A stretch of 64,000 nucleotides of DNA from Bonia amplexicaulis (Eukaryota > Streptophyta > Magnoliopsida > Poales > Poaceae). This document shows, piece by piece, positions 33,471 through 45,103 of the stretch. The stretch covers positions 32,656,410 through 32,720,409 of the forward strand of contig CM070735.1 of NCBI GenBank assembly GCA_036346245.1, written 5' to 3'. How positions within the stretch are numbered: the first letter of the stretch is position 1; each line of letters begins with the position of its first letter. The position numbers and the translations under genes are program-made. The notes beneath the pieces were generated by a model. It ran no database searches. It was not told the origin of the DNA and saw only the letters and a list, made by a program, of their open reading frames with translations.

Positions 33471-34730
33471 GTTTGGGTTGGAGGTTCCCCAGAAGGGCTG
33501 TCCACGGGTGAGGCACCATGGCCGACGGAGGCTTCCAGCGTAAGGACCCCAGAGAGATGCTCATGTTAAAGCGAGTTCACCAGCGAGTTCAGAATACAGA
33601 GGAGACACTGTTAGCGAATGCAATTGGATTTTAATTGACAAAGGAAGAGGGTTGTGTTTAGGGCTCACCGGGATCAAGGAAGATCAGCAGCGAAGCTGAG
33701 GTGAGAGGGAGCTTGATTGGGTGGTTCTAATGAGTGGTGGGGAGTGACGCGGAGCTCTCTGTGGAGGCGATTGAGCTTTAAAGGCGAGGAAAGACAGTTT
33801 TGGTGACACTAGCGTGTGGAAGAGAGAGAGGATGGGAGCTCTGTCGGAGGAGCGAGCGTGCAGGCGAGGTGGCACATAGCTTCTGCAAGAGTTGGCGAGA
33901 AGTGACGGGAGCTTGTATGGCAAAAGCGCGCATCGGGCGAGGGAGGCGAAGAACTACGGCGGGAGAGTGCGCAGGTCAACCGGGCGTGCCAAACGAGGAG
34001 AGAGAGTGAGGTTAGCGGGGAGGTGATAGTCTAGATGGTTGGGCCATGGTAGCAGGGTCGGGCGTTGGCGGTGTGAACGCCCCGGCGAATGTAGCCGAAG
34101 TTTTGGGAGAGGGCGGGTGGCCGCATGGAATGGAGGAACTGGGAGGCGGCGGCAGTGACTGCTTTTTGAAGGGCGCTAAGGAGGGGAGAAGGTGGGATGG
34201 CCAAAAGAGGAAGGTGGACTTCTAGGAGAGATTACCAAATTCGGATGATTTCAAGAATTCAAATAAATTTCAAAAAGAATTCAAATATTTTAAATTTTCA
34301 GATTGTTTCAGTGCTAGCGTATACAGGCGTCGGCGTCGACTGAGATGCGGACGCCGATCATTAGCATTAGGAGGAGCTCCACTATTGAGCCGGGGGCCGG
34401 GTGGGGACCGGCCGGCCGTGCCGCGCGCACACATATTTCTAGTTGCGATGTCAGAATCGATGGATGGACTCGTGTCCAATTATCTTCACTTTAGTTGGGA
34501 TCCAGTTAGTTCGGTTTTATTCCTTCCTCCCCTCTGATGTCGCCGCCGTGGCTGTCACTAGCTAAGCAAGTGTCCGGCGAACTGAAATGTGATCGATCTG
34601 GTTCAGATGTTGTCGTTTGTGCGCTGCTTTACACTATACTGTAGTGGTAATAGTGTAGTCTGTCGTGGACATGCTTGCCTTTTCAGGTTGGAGAAAAACA
34701 ACCGATCAAACTTGTTGCTCCACCTGCGTC

Positions 34731-35234
34731 TAGGGGTGAAAATGGATCGGATATATCAAATAGTCCCAAATACGAATACGAATCAATATTTTTAAAACAA
34801 ATATGAATTTGAATATTCTCAAATACAGATACGAATATTCTCGAATACGAATACGGATATTTTAGAATACGGATTTTCTTGTATACGAATATCGGATAAA
34901 ACAAATTTCTAGCGGTATTGCCGATTTTTCACCGATTTTTAACCGGTTACCGGTTTTAAATCGCCTAAATTCAAAATTTGAATCACAAAATTTGTACGGA
35001 TTTTTCATAGGTTCTAGAAACGGATCAAATACGAATCGAATAGTCTCGAATACGAATACGGATACGAATATTCTCGAATACGAATGCAAATATGAATATT
35101 CTCAAATACGGATACGAATATTCACGAATATGAATACGAATATTTTCGAATATGAATTTTGCTTACTACATTCACGTTTTCTCATATACGAATATCGAAT
35201 GAAATGAATTATCTGTTACCGTTTTTCACTCCTA
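34731..35234. mobile_element. Ds-like non-autonomous hAT element (504 bp) with perfect 8-bp duplication
   Basis: The terminal inverted repeats are TAGGGGTGAAAA (left) and TAGGAGTGAAAA (reverse complement of right), close to the maize Ac/Ds terminus. The 8-bp target duplication CCTGCGTC is exact at 34723-34730 and 35235-35242. The interior has no transposase; it is packed with 'cgaatacgaata' and 'atacggata' words on both sides of a centre containing accggttaccggt, as expected for subterminal transposase-binding repeats. Confidence 0.93.
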
Positions 35235-35799
35235 CCTGCGTCTGGCTACTGAGCGTGTTGCAATTGCAACTTGCGAGTCTGGCTCAAGCCCAGCCTGCCC
35301 AGCTACTATGTGCTACTACCGGGAACCGACGTCAAATCGCCTAGCTAGAAAACGCATACAGGTAACGGCACGGCGATCAGTGGAGAGGGAGGAGGTACCG
35401 CCCTTCTCACGTACGTGTTGGCCCATCCGCGAGCTGTTGTGCATCAACAAGTGCGGCGATCGGAATCGCGTATCATTGCTCAGCCAAGCCATGCGGCGCA
35501 GTAGTAGCTACAGGCCCTGACCGACCGACCGATCGCCAGCTGCCCAGCTCCACGGCTGGACCATCGCGAGTCGAGCATCATGGACCTCATGGTTCGTGCA
35601 ACACCTTCTGACAAGTCATCCTAGAATCCTGAGCAGTGAAATAGTACTACACAGGGTACTACTAGCCGAACAGCATGAGCTAGCGGTGTCGTCAGCCATA
35701 GATGCTCATGCTGGTAAGTTACTTGCTAGTGCGATGGACTCGTTACGGCAGGCCGTGCGTGCCGACTAGCTAGGAGGAGGTACAAGCACGGCATATCGT

Positions 35800-37407
35800 A
35801 AAGATACCATTTAGCCTTAAAATCGTTGATACTATTTTTCATAAGTTAGTAAAAAATATTTGGTCTACAAATTGATCGTAATTTACAGGTCTATGTTCAA
35901 TATCCAAGATCACATCTGATGAGGATATAATAATCCTCTAATTACTACGTTATTATATTTTTCGAGTATATCCTTTATTGGTAAGGAAGAAATTTCACAG
36001 AATAGTCGTAAGTCTTTCTACGACTATATAGTTGTCAGCCCTTCTATGACTATATAAGTCGCGAGTTCTCCTGCGATCACCTCGCGGTCACAGACCCTCT
36101 TGTGACCGATTCATCTTCAACTAACTTGTCTATGATGACTTACTGCATCATGGGTATATCTGACAAGGCGATTAAAGCACGCACTTAATCTTAATAACTG
36201 CACATGATCTCTCTCTGACAACAACCGTCACACAACTAACGGGCCACCATGTCTCTCTGACAATAACTTCCGCCAGTCGGTTATCTCCCCAAGCATTGAG
36301 ACGTCTTTTGGTGCAGGACAACGGCCGTTGCTTCGTCAATTATATAAAGATTAGCGCCAGAGAGAAAGAGATGAAACCACACCATATCAGGAGATAGTGC
36401 TAGGCATTTCGCGTTACTCTTAGTTGATAGTGCTAGGCATTTCACGTTACTCATAGTTGTAATCAATTTCTCTGAGCAATAACCACACTGGATATAAGGT
36501 TATTATTCTTCCAGGAGCAGGCACGAACCTATATAAAAATTTTCCTGTCTCTACTCTGCATGATCATAGTCCAAGTCTTCAAGAGCTTTCCCCGAATCTA
36601 ATAAATCATACATAAGATCGGTATTAAAACATCGACAGTTAGCGCCGTCCATGGGGCATATTCTTTCAAGACTCCGATAATTTCCTTATCGGCAAATTCT
36701 CTTCCTTCTGATTTCCTCATGGCAGGAGAAAGGAATAAGGAGAACTGGTTTGAACTGGCTGACTACGCAAATATTGACATGGATGCCTGCTACTACTATG
36801 AGCAGACAATGCTTGCTTCCGACGGTGAGATTGTCCCTGGAGATCCATCTCGGGATCTCGGAGACCACACCACGGGAAAGGCTGAGGAGGGATCCATATC
36901 CCCGCAATAGTACGCCAGATAGAGGAATCAGTTCCCCCGGATGGAAAGGGTCAATCCGATCACGAACAGGACTCGCAACATGCCGAGGGGCCCGCCCCCA
37001 AAATTTTGAGTCCCCCAGCAACCGCTCGAGCAGTTTCAGCAAGTCCTAGAGTCTGTTATTCCGAGAATTCATCACCAACTGGTGATCGTAACTCTCCAAT
37101 TTCCACATAGAGAGTGTGAGTGGGCTCCCTGCAAGTCCGTCCGCACTCTCGTATGGTTCAACTCCCACCGAAGACGGTTATAACCCGAAATTCCCCAACT
37201 GGCGGGTTTACTCCAGGCCGTGATGCACTCTCGTTGGACAATTCTTCAAGCAAGGGGCCCTCTGCTGGAAGTGGAGATTCTAGACAAGAGGTCTTTGCCC
37301 TCCCTGCAGATTCTGATCATTCTCTCGAAAGAAGACCTGAGGATCTTCCCCACCGGTCACACCTTGCCACCCCTCGTGAGGATGGCGAGGAGACCTCCAA
37401 TGATGAA
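35800..37407 (+). mobile_element. Gypsy-type LTR end and leader, truncated
   Basis: A TATA-like 'attatataaagattagcgcc' (about 36338), LTR-type repeats and then 'cgacagttagcgccgtccatgg' near 36635 mark an LTR end followed by a primer-binding-site-like sequence and an untranslated leader. The leader has a short open frame at 36719-36910 (MAGERNKENWFELADYA) and a Ser/Pro-rich one at 37120-37500. The CACTA element starts at 37408, and no pol was found. The LTR start is not resolved. Confidence 0.45.
36393..36458. repeat. 33-bp tandem duplication
   Basis: Two adjacent copies beginning gatagtgctaggcatttc (36393 and 36426) differ at two bases. They lie in the putative LTR. Confidence 0.75.
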
Positions 37408-39800
37408 CACTACTACAAAAAGAGTTACCACAGAAGGTTCAAAACTGTCATCACATACGGTTTTTTGAACTGTCTGAATTTATGTATCAGTGATAATTAG
37501 AGGTTATCACAGATGGTTTCTGAGCCATGTGTGATAAATACATCACAGACGGTTTGTAACTAAAACTGTCTGTGAAGAACACTATCACATGCATATTAAA
37601 AGAAGCATGGATCAATACTGATAAAACTCAAAAATATAGAGAGAACTCCCCTTAAATGTGTGTATACAAGTGTATGTAATGAAGATATATGCATATATTC
37701 ATTTTGGACTAATAGAGGAGTTCAATCTATATTTTGTATCTAAGAAATGCATTGGTATATGAGAATGTGAGATTTCGAATGCATACCTCTTTGAATTCAC
37801 ATTTCTATCCAAATGAGACTAAGCAATAATATACTTGCACAAACATATTAGTCACATGAAAGATTTACCATTTAATTATATATTGGACGTGAGAAATGCA
37901 ACAAGATTAAAAGAAAGATATATTAATACATTTCTTAATGATTTCATCTTTTCATTTAAATGAGACTAAGCATAGATAAACTTAAACAAACATATTAGTC
38001 TCATATATACATTTGTCATTATCACTAACACATTATAAAAGTATTTGTCATTAACACCAAAATATTATAATATTATTTTTAAAACTCCATAATGGTATTT
38101 GTCATTAACACCAATACCAACTAAAATGGAGTTTTATCTTTTAAAACCGGATGAACAACAACGCTCGGGTGTCAACGTCAAGTTCATGCCGTATCATCTG
38201 CAGCACAATATTTATGATTGTATCTTCACGGTGATCTTTAAGGACTTATTCTTTCTCTTCACACTCGATGCCTCACTCATTCGATGTTGGACACTGTAAG
38301 TGTGTACAATCACGGTCTACGTTTATGTAATGCTGATAAATGTCATATATAGCTTATTTCTTTTGTACATGGTGAGTAAAGCCAGATTAACGAAATCACT
38401 GGTTGGTTTCCTCGACCCATGCTTGGTCGCTATGGATATCATCAAGGAGGATGCATCTTTCATTGAGAATTACATTACGAAGGCATTGAAAGGTCACCGC
38501 GACAAGGAATTCATACTTATGCCCTATAACCAGGGGTAAGTGCTACACTAGTGACTATACTTGTTGATTTATACTTTATAAGCAATATGAACTTAGGTTT
38601 AATGCCCATGGCAAACCTATGTAGGTTCCACTGAATTATAAATGTAATTATACAAAAATAGAACATGATAATATACCTTAATTCCCTAAAGAAGAACAAA
38701 GCTGACTACACAGTTGTCCAACAAGTAATCGATAGATAAACACATTTTCTCCATAGATAACTCTATTGTAGTCTTTTCTTCCTTCCCAATGACTAAGGCT
38801 AACTTTTTGGAACCACATAAGTCATTCGTTACGTACGTTGCAAAGATACAGAAATCCAAGGGAGGGATCGATGCCCTACACCACGTTCCAGATTTCTCGA
38901 TATTCACTAGTACGCATTAATCATATACAACACTTCATAATAATGCCTCTCGAACTAACAAATTCTAATTTTGCAGTGCCACCACCAGCCGCTAGGCAAC
39001 AATACCTGTGGATTCTATGTTTGCCACAACATGCAACTACTCGTTGATTCCGCGAAGAACAATCTTGAGGTTTGTCAATCTTGCGATAATTATTTTATAC
39101 TTATCAATTTATATATGTATGCACGACATTGATCTTCATATCGACAGGTTCCGTCCATCACTACAACTCCGTTGGAATAGACCGACCTCAAACATATTTG
39201 AGGACAGTGTGCGTACTTCTTGATATCTAAAGTCATAAAAGAAAATGGGAAGTTCCACAATGTAGAATGAATTTCACTGGATAAGTTTGAACTTAATTGT
39301 TCATGTGTGTATTTGTATTTTATTTCTGTTAATTAATTTATGTAATAGATGTTCTTGTTTCTGAAATGAATGAATGTGAATTGGGTGTATATATACTGTG
39401 TTGATCTATTTGTTTCAGAAGGCATGGCTAGCATTTCCTGAGGCTAGACAACAAACAAAAATAGATTTAGGAACTGAAAATAATATCACAGACGGTTATT
39501 AACTCATAGCTGTCTGTGATAGTTGACTATCATAGACGGTTTATATTAGAAACCATCTATGATATATGGTTTATCATAGACGGTTTGTAGCAGAAACCGT
39601 TATCACAGATGGTTTGTGGTAGAAACCGTCTGTGATAACGGTTTCTACTACAAACCGTTTGTGATAGTCTGTATCACAAACAGTTCGAAAGCCGTTTGTG
39701 ATGACCTCGTATTATTACTGACCCATAAACTCAGACGGCTCACAAAACCATCTGTGATAACATTTTTAAACCGTCTGTGATGACCTATTGTGCACTAGGG
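37408..39800 (+). mobile_element. CACTA (En/Spm-like) transposon, degenerate
   Basis: The left end CACTACTACAAAAAGAG and the reverse complement of the right end (CCCTAGTGCACAATAGG) are decayed CACTA termini. Both ends carry many copies of the subterminal word atcacagacggttt in both orientations (about 37500-37585 and 39480-39785), the hallmark of this superfamily. Most of the transposase is gone; the only coding trace is a Ulp1-like protease. A 3-bp target duplication is not visible. Confidence 0.8.
38366..39060 (+). pseudogene. Ulp1-like (C48) cysteine protease remnant within the CACTA element
   Basis: Two separated pieces match the Ulp1/SUMO-protease-like domain common in plant CACTA and MULE elements. 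VGFLDPCLVAMDII ... YITKALKGH ... EFILMPYNQ (about 38400-38540) ends at a GT donor-like site. QPLGNNTCGFYVCHNMQLLV (about 38970-39045) contains the catalytic-Cys neighbourhood. The His-containing segment that normally follows PYN was not found, and stops interrupt the region, so it is not active. Confidence 0.7.
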
Positions 39801-40340
39801 ATGCAACCTCATTGTGCTTCCACTATGTCTTTAATAAACGTATACAATAGATTTGTTGCGGCCTTCTTGTTCATTTACTGTACCTTTGCAAGACATACAC
39901 TATCATGTTTAGTATTATTGCACTCTTTATGCCTTTACTGCATCTTTAAAGGAGATTTAGTCACGCTGAGCATAGGGGGGCATGTGGAGAGTGAAATGTG
40001 GGTTGATTGTAAATTTTGATTGACGATATCTCCTAAACCAATTATCCTATTTACAATCCGTTTGGAGTATTTTGCTCGAAAAATATGCTTAACAAAAAGA
40101 GATCCATGATGAATATGTTTTACCGCCTAAAAAATAATTACTGCACCGAAAGTTCAGATTTACTGTATCTAAGCTGGTCAATTATTGCATCGTCCGAGCA
40201 CAGAAAATGTGGGTGGACAGAGGTAGGAGATGGTGGGTTTTCTTTTTCCAGCCTTTCACCAATGTAGGATTTGGGTTTTGACCCACAGAAGGTGGTGGGA
40301 GTCAAGTGTAGAATTGTATGTGTGTGTAGAAATCTTTTTT
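39801..40340. other. Intergenic stretch, nothing recognised
   Basis: No gene or element boundary is supported. Confidence 0.4.
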
Positions 40341-40687
40341 GTACTCCTAGGAGTACATACTCTCACTCCTAATATACTACTTAAACGAATGTGTTATAGT
40401 TATTTATCATTTTTATTATATTAAATACTAATTTTAAGATACTCTAATGCGATTTAGTTAAAAATTTTCATCAGGGTATTTTATTTTTACTATATACCCT
40501 TTTTCATACATAAAAAGAGTATATACACAAATTATGCTATAAAAAGTAAATTTTAATAAAATTCTTCATAGAACTCATTTTGGAGTATCTTATAATCATT
40601 ATCAGAGTGTACTAAAAAAGATAAAGAGATATAACAACAGAATTTAGACAGTATATAAGAAATAGGAGTATGTACTCCTAGGGATAC
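40341..40687. mobile_element. MITE with long terminal inverted repeats (347 bp)
   Basis: GTACTCCTAGGAGTACATAC (40341-40360) pairs with the right end 40666-40687, with a 17-bp perfect core (cctaggagtacatactc). The inverted repeat contains its own palindrome (gtactcctaggagtac). Similarity may continue outward as gaaa(t)... on both sides. The interior is AT-rich. Family unresolved; Mutator-like is possible. Confidence 0.7.
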
Positions 40688-41350
40688 AGAATCATTTTCC
40701 TATACACACACATAAACTTAACAAACTCCTTTATCACTCTTGGTATACTCATATACTAATTGTAAGATATTTTAATGTGAACTATACGAAAAATATGCAA
40801 TGGAGTTCTTAGTTTTTAGCGTATTTTATAAATACCTTTATATTCGCATATAAAGAAAATTATGTCTAAAAATATGTACATGTCATCTAGATTATCTTAT
40901 ATACTTATATACTATACATATATACCCTTAGTTACACAAGATATTATCGATGTTATGAGATACGGTATAGTGAGTAACTACTTTTGGGAGCAGAAAAGAA
41001 GGCTTAAGTTATAACTGGCTTCTTCAGTTCTTCATGTGGCACAACCTTGAGTGAAGTGAGACAAAAGCCTTGTTTTGAAATATTTACAAGGGAAAGGATC
41101 GGTGAGGAGGAGGAGGCCGAGGATGCATCCACGTTGGATGGTTCTGGTGGTTCGGCAGCTAGATGTATATACGATGATAGGAATAGGAAGCGTCGGGAAT
41201 TTGAGTAGAAGATGGGGCGGCAGGGCACGTTCATCCACTGCGCTTGCACAATCGTGGTGAATACTGAAGAAACCGCAGTACAAAGCTACCATTTGTTCGT
41301 TTACGGCCTCAAATTGTCCACTGTTGAGGGGAGAACTAAACTAACCAATA

Positions 41351-43255
41351 TTACAACAAAATTTTCGTCTTTGACTTTATAAAGAGTAAATCTTCTTCGG
41401 TCACCTTTTTCCACACGCCACCAACCAGTAATCTACCCTTCAAAGGAAAGGCCAGTTCTGGCATATCCGAAATCCCACATTCAGGTGACGATCTTGATAT
41501 TTCCGGAATGCTTTCATCATCATAGTGCTCCTCGGGGTGAGAATAATAGACCTTTCGGTATGATCATCATGCTCCAAATTTTCATGTTGTTCTAATGTGT
41601 CATCCTTCAATTCATGGTCAATGACATCAAGGGGTGGAACTGTGGAAGAACAGCAGTTGAACTAAATGAACAAGGTACTATTGGACAGGGGGTTCAAGAC
41701 TTTGTTATAAACCATCTATTACAGTTCTCTGGCGTCCTTGTGTTGAACGATCCCTCGGTGCCCTTTTCTGCTAACATGCATTCTTCCGTTCCTTCAACTG
41801 CAACTTGAACATTTCCAGCCTCTCCGTTGCCTTTTCAACTGATTCTTGTTCGCTGGGTATGATTCTGGATTCAGGGAGGGTAGAATATTTAGCCGAGCCT
41901 TCCAGGGATAACACAGGATGCTTCCTCAGTTTCACCTTCACATTATTATTGCCAGCCATCTCAATCAGCATAAGTACTGCATCTATGATACATCTTTCAC
42001 CTATAATGGACAGACTCAAGCACTTCTGCAGAAGTTTTGCAAGACAGAAACGAGGGACCGCATTCCTGTCTGAAGAGAGTACTATCTCCTGGACAAGTCC
42101 AATACAGCTTGAATCCTTTAATTCTTTTATGTTTGTGACAAGCCATAGAACCAGGGAACACAAGTTTTTTTTCATTTTTGATGGCTCAGCCTGGCAGGCA
42201 TGCATATGATTCACCTATAAATATAACAAAAACTAATAAGGCCAGAGACATAGCTGTGCAAATACAACTCTACGAGAGCCTTAAAATGGAAATACTAGCA
42301 TCAAGTCTGGACAATGAAATAAAACATGACAACTCTTCCATTTCAAGATTGTGATTTGTGAAGCAATACATGAGATGAATTATAGGAATAAGTTCTCAGA
42401 GGGGGTAGAAAATTGAAAATAGAACACTTGACTATAAGAGCAGTACATTTGTTTTGAGGCCTTCCCTGGTCTCAATCGTTTCAATTGCTGACTTTAGTAT
42501 GCCAAGCAGCAATCTTGGTTCTTTTCCCGATAGTTTTATTATGATAGTTTTTAATATCACTATTTGATATTTGATTTTGAACATCAGATGGGTGATTTAC
42601 ATCCAAACTATCAGTTTGATGCACACCACTGTTTTCAGAGGATTCTGGGGCATCGAATTGGGAAAAAATCCAATAGAACAGACTCAACAGAGACAACCTC
42701 AGAGGGACATGCATGGTAAAGTTGACATACATAATTTATGGTTTTGGAAATCAGTTTCTCAGAACCTGCAATTTGAAAAACGGTTATAGTTATCGATGAT
42801 ATAACTTTATCCATCTCTCATAAATACTACAAGAGAATTGCTATTAATGTCAGGATAAGATGGTAGCAATCAAACTAATTCAAGAATATTCACGAATCAG
42901 ATCATTAGATGGTAGCAAACAAGTATGACACAGTTATTCTTGTACTAGTATATGCAATAATTTTGAGCAGTTCAGATTAATGGAAGAGAGAAGCAACAAA
43001 ATTTCATGAGGTGTGTCATTTGCACATCCTAAAGTATAAGCCTACAAGTTTCTTGGCATAAAGCAAAAAAAGCATATATCAATCATCTTTCTTATAATGT
43101 ATACCCCTGCGAAGAGCAGCGGCGGGGTAGGGGGAAAAGAGGCCGTCACGGACGAAGCGCCACTCCTCCCAGCTCGACCACGGCACCAGCTTCTGGCCGG
43201 TGGAGAGTCCGCCGGCGCCGCCACGGAAGCCGGTCGCTTCCGGCTCCGCCTCCAT
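41351..43255 (-). pseudogene. LAS1-like gene, core domain missing and frames broken
   Basis: LAS1 is the HEPN-type nuclease that, with its kinase partner, processes pre-rRNA ITS2. Exon 1 (43255-43105) starts MEAEPEATGF and contains KLVPWSSWEEWRFVRDGLFS, the plant LAS1 N-terminus, ending in a GT donor. Later parts are present: a Ser/Asp-rich region, then in another frame LSGKEPRLLLGILKSAIETI (near 42530-42460). An exon at about 42214-41771 carries LVLWLVTNIKELKDSSCIG and VPRFCLAKLLQKCLSLS. The C-terminus (ELAFPLKGRLLVGGVWKKVT) ends in TAA at 41351-41353. I could not find the HEPN core exons. Frame changes occur in an A-run near 42560 and near 41530. Introns are retained, so it is not a processed copy. 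Confidence 0.72.
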
Positions 43256-43903
43256 GGGAGCCAAGCCAAACGGCAGCCTAAACCCAGCTAAGAGTATGAT
43301 AAGATTCACTGCCAAGATGGGACCAGGATGTATGTATGGTACCGCCGCAGCAGGCAGGTTTATGTTTTTTTTGGCAATTTGGCCAAGAGAAGTTGGGCCG
43401 CATTCCCCCGTGCGGCCATGCCAAATCCGGTATATGGCCTCGCCGGCCGCCGTGCCGGAGGAGAGGCAGGCAGACCGGCGCCGTCGCTTCCTCCTGCCGC
43501 CCACATTGTCCGCTCTACCCTGTCCGACACCAACAAGTGAGTACCCTAAACCTCTGCGCCCCCAACCAAGATTGCAGTTTCCATTCGCGTTCATGTTATG
43601 AACTTGATATTAAGATGATAAATTTACACTATTGGAGTGATATAGTCACAATACGGAGTAATGTCAACCAAATTGTTTCGGCAATTTTGGGGCTAAATTC
43701 TGATAGGCTTGATCTGGAATCTCCTAGATTGTATGAAGTGTGGCTATAGCGGGTGCTACCTTGCTTATAAAGGGACTGAGATCTAATTTTGCTTTGGCTA
43801 GACTTATGATTGAATGAGATGGAACTGCAAAATATTACCTATGGTTCTCCCAGGCCAATTACATTTTAAAGCTTTGCATAAAGTGGTATTACCTCAACTA
43901 GCA
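43256..43903. other. Upstream of the LAS1-like pseudogene, nothing else recognised
   Basis: The GC-rich first 300 bp may be the old promoter; the remainder is AT-rich with no gene. Confidence 0.4.
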
Positions 43904-43911
43904 CATGTATT

Positions 43912-44480
43912 CATGGTTGTCACGGCGGAGTCGGCGACCACGACGAGTGAGGGGCACCTGGACACCTAGGCGACGCCGCGGCAACGCCATGGCGAGCGCC
44001 ATATCCACCAGTGTACATGCATACGGTATGTATATGAAGCCAACAAAGTCTCCCGTCAGCCCAATACTCCTCTCATACCTCCTCATACTTCTCTCTCTCA
44101 AGTCTCTCCCGACCTCCTCTCTCTCCTGCCTCCCATGCCACCTCCTCTCCCGCCGCCTCCCCGTCCGCCGCATCCTCTCCCGCCGCCGCCTCCCCGTCCG
44201 CCGCATCCTCTCCCCGCCTTCTCCTCGCCTCCTTCCCCACCGCCTCCAGCTCCCGCCCGATCTCCTAACCCTAGCCGCCACCACCCCCCCGACCGCTCTC
44301 TGGCCCCGCCTCCCCCATCTCTCTCTCCCGCCGCCTCCTCCCCGCCATTGAGATCGACGCCGGGCGGGAGCAGCCGGAGATCGGCGTCAGCAGGGGGAGC
44401 GGCGAGGCGACCAGCCTCGGCGTCCCCCTCCTACCGCCGGGACAACTTGGCGTCGCCTAGGCGACGCCGTGACAACCATG
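43912..44480. mobile_element. 569-bp inverted-repeat element with perfect 8-bp duplication (hAT-like)
   Basis: The left end CATGGTTGTCACGGCG is repeated inverted at the right end (CGCCGTGACAACCATG). The 8-bp duplication CATGTATT flanks it at 43904-43911 and 44481-44488. Inside are short tandem C-rich units (ccgcctccccgtccgccgcatcctctccc, split here: unit starts near 44153 and 44190) and no transposase. An 8-bp duplication points to hAT, but the CATGG terminus is not the common CAGGG/TAGGG form. Confidence 0.85.
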
Positions 44481-44488
44481 CATGTATT

Positions 44489-45103
44489 GTTCTAAGCTGA
44501 TAAGGAGAAGTTAGTAATGATTCGGCTGAGTAAGTATGCTTTACTTTGTAGCTCTTAGCATTAGCACAAGTAATCTATCCTACTTTGCAGCTAGATTACA
44601 TATTTTATGTTCTATTGCGTTTAATGGATATATTATAAGTCCGCAAAGAAGATCCCTACAATTTCATAATACTGTACTGCTCTGTTAACTACACCTCTGG
44701 TCCTCAGCAATCCTATCAACATGGTATTTCTCATAGTTTCTATTACACTATTACATGTATAGATGGTCATTAACCACTTAGTAGCAGTTAACTATCACCA
44801 AGCTGCTGAGAGATTTGCCAAACCAAAATCAAATTTGCAGTTTTTAAATGTTTTGAGGGTCTAGTTTCTTCTATTCATTCTAATTTGATTAACTAGCCTA
44901 TTATTGTTGAGATATATAAACTAGAAACTGTGAGGAAAGATCTAAGATAAACACTTAATATTATCATAGCTCATGAAAATTTCATGTCTCATCAGTTTAC
45001 GTATGTTACCGCAGTTGCAAAAGAATATTATCTTTTATTGAGAGCAAAATTGAAAGAAATATAATAACAGCGTCAATATCACTATGAGAAAAGGTCTCAC
45101 CTT
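44489..45103. other. 3' flank of the resistance gene, nothing recognised
   Basis: The AT-rich sequence between the inverted-repeat element and the resistance gene stop codon holds no supported feature. Confidence 0.4.

Noticed and set aside
43898..44500. Pro/Arg-rich open frames of 121-148 aa
   Set aside because: They coincide with the C-rich interior of the 569-bp inverted-repeat element and have no family similarity.
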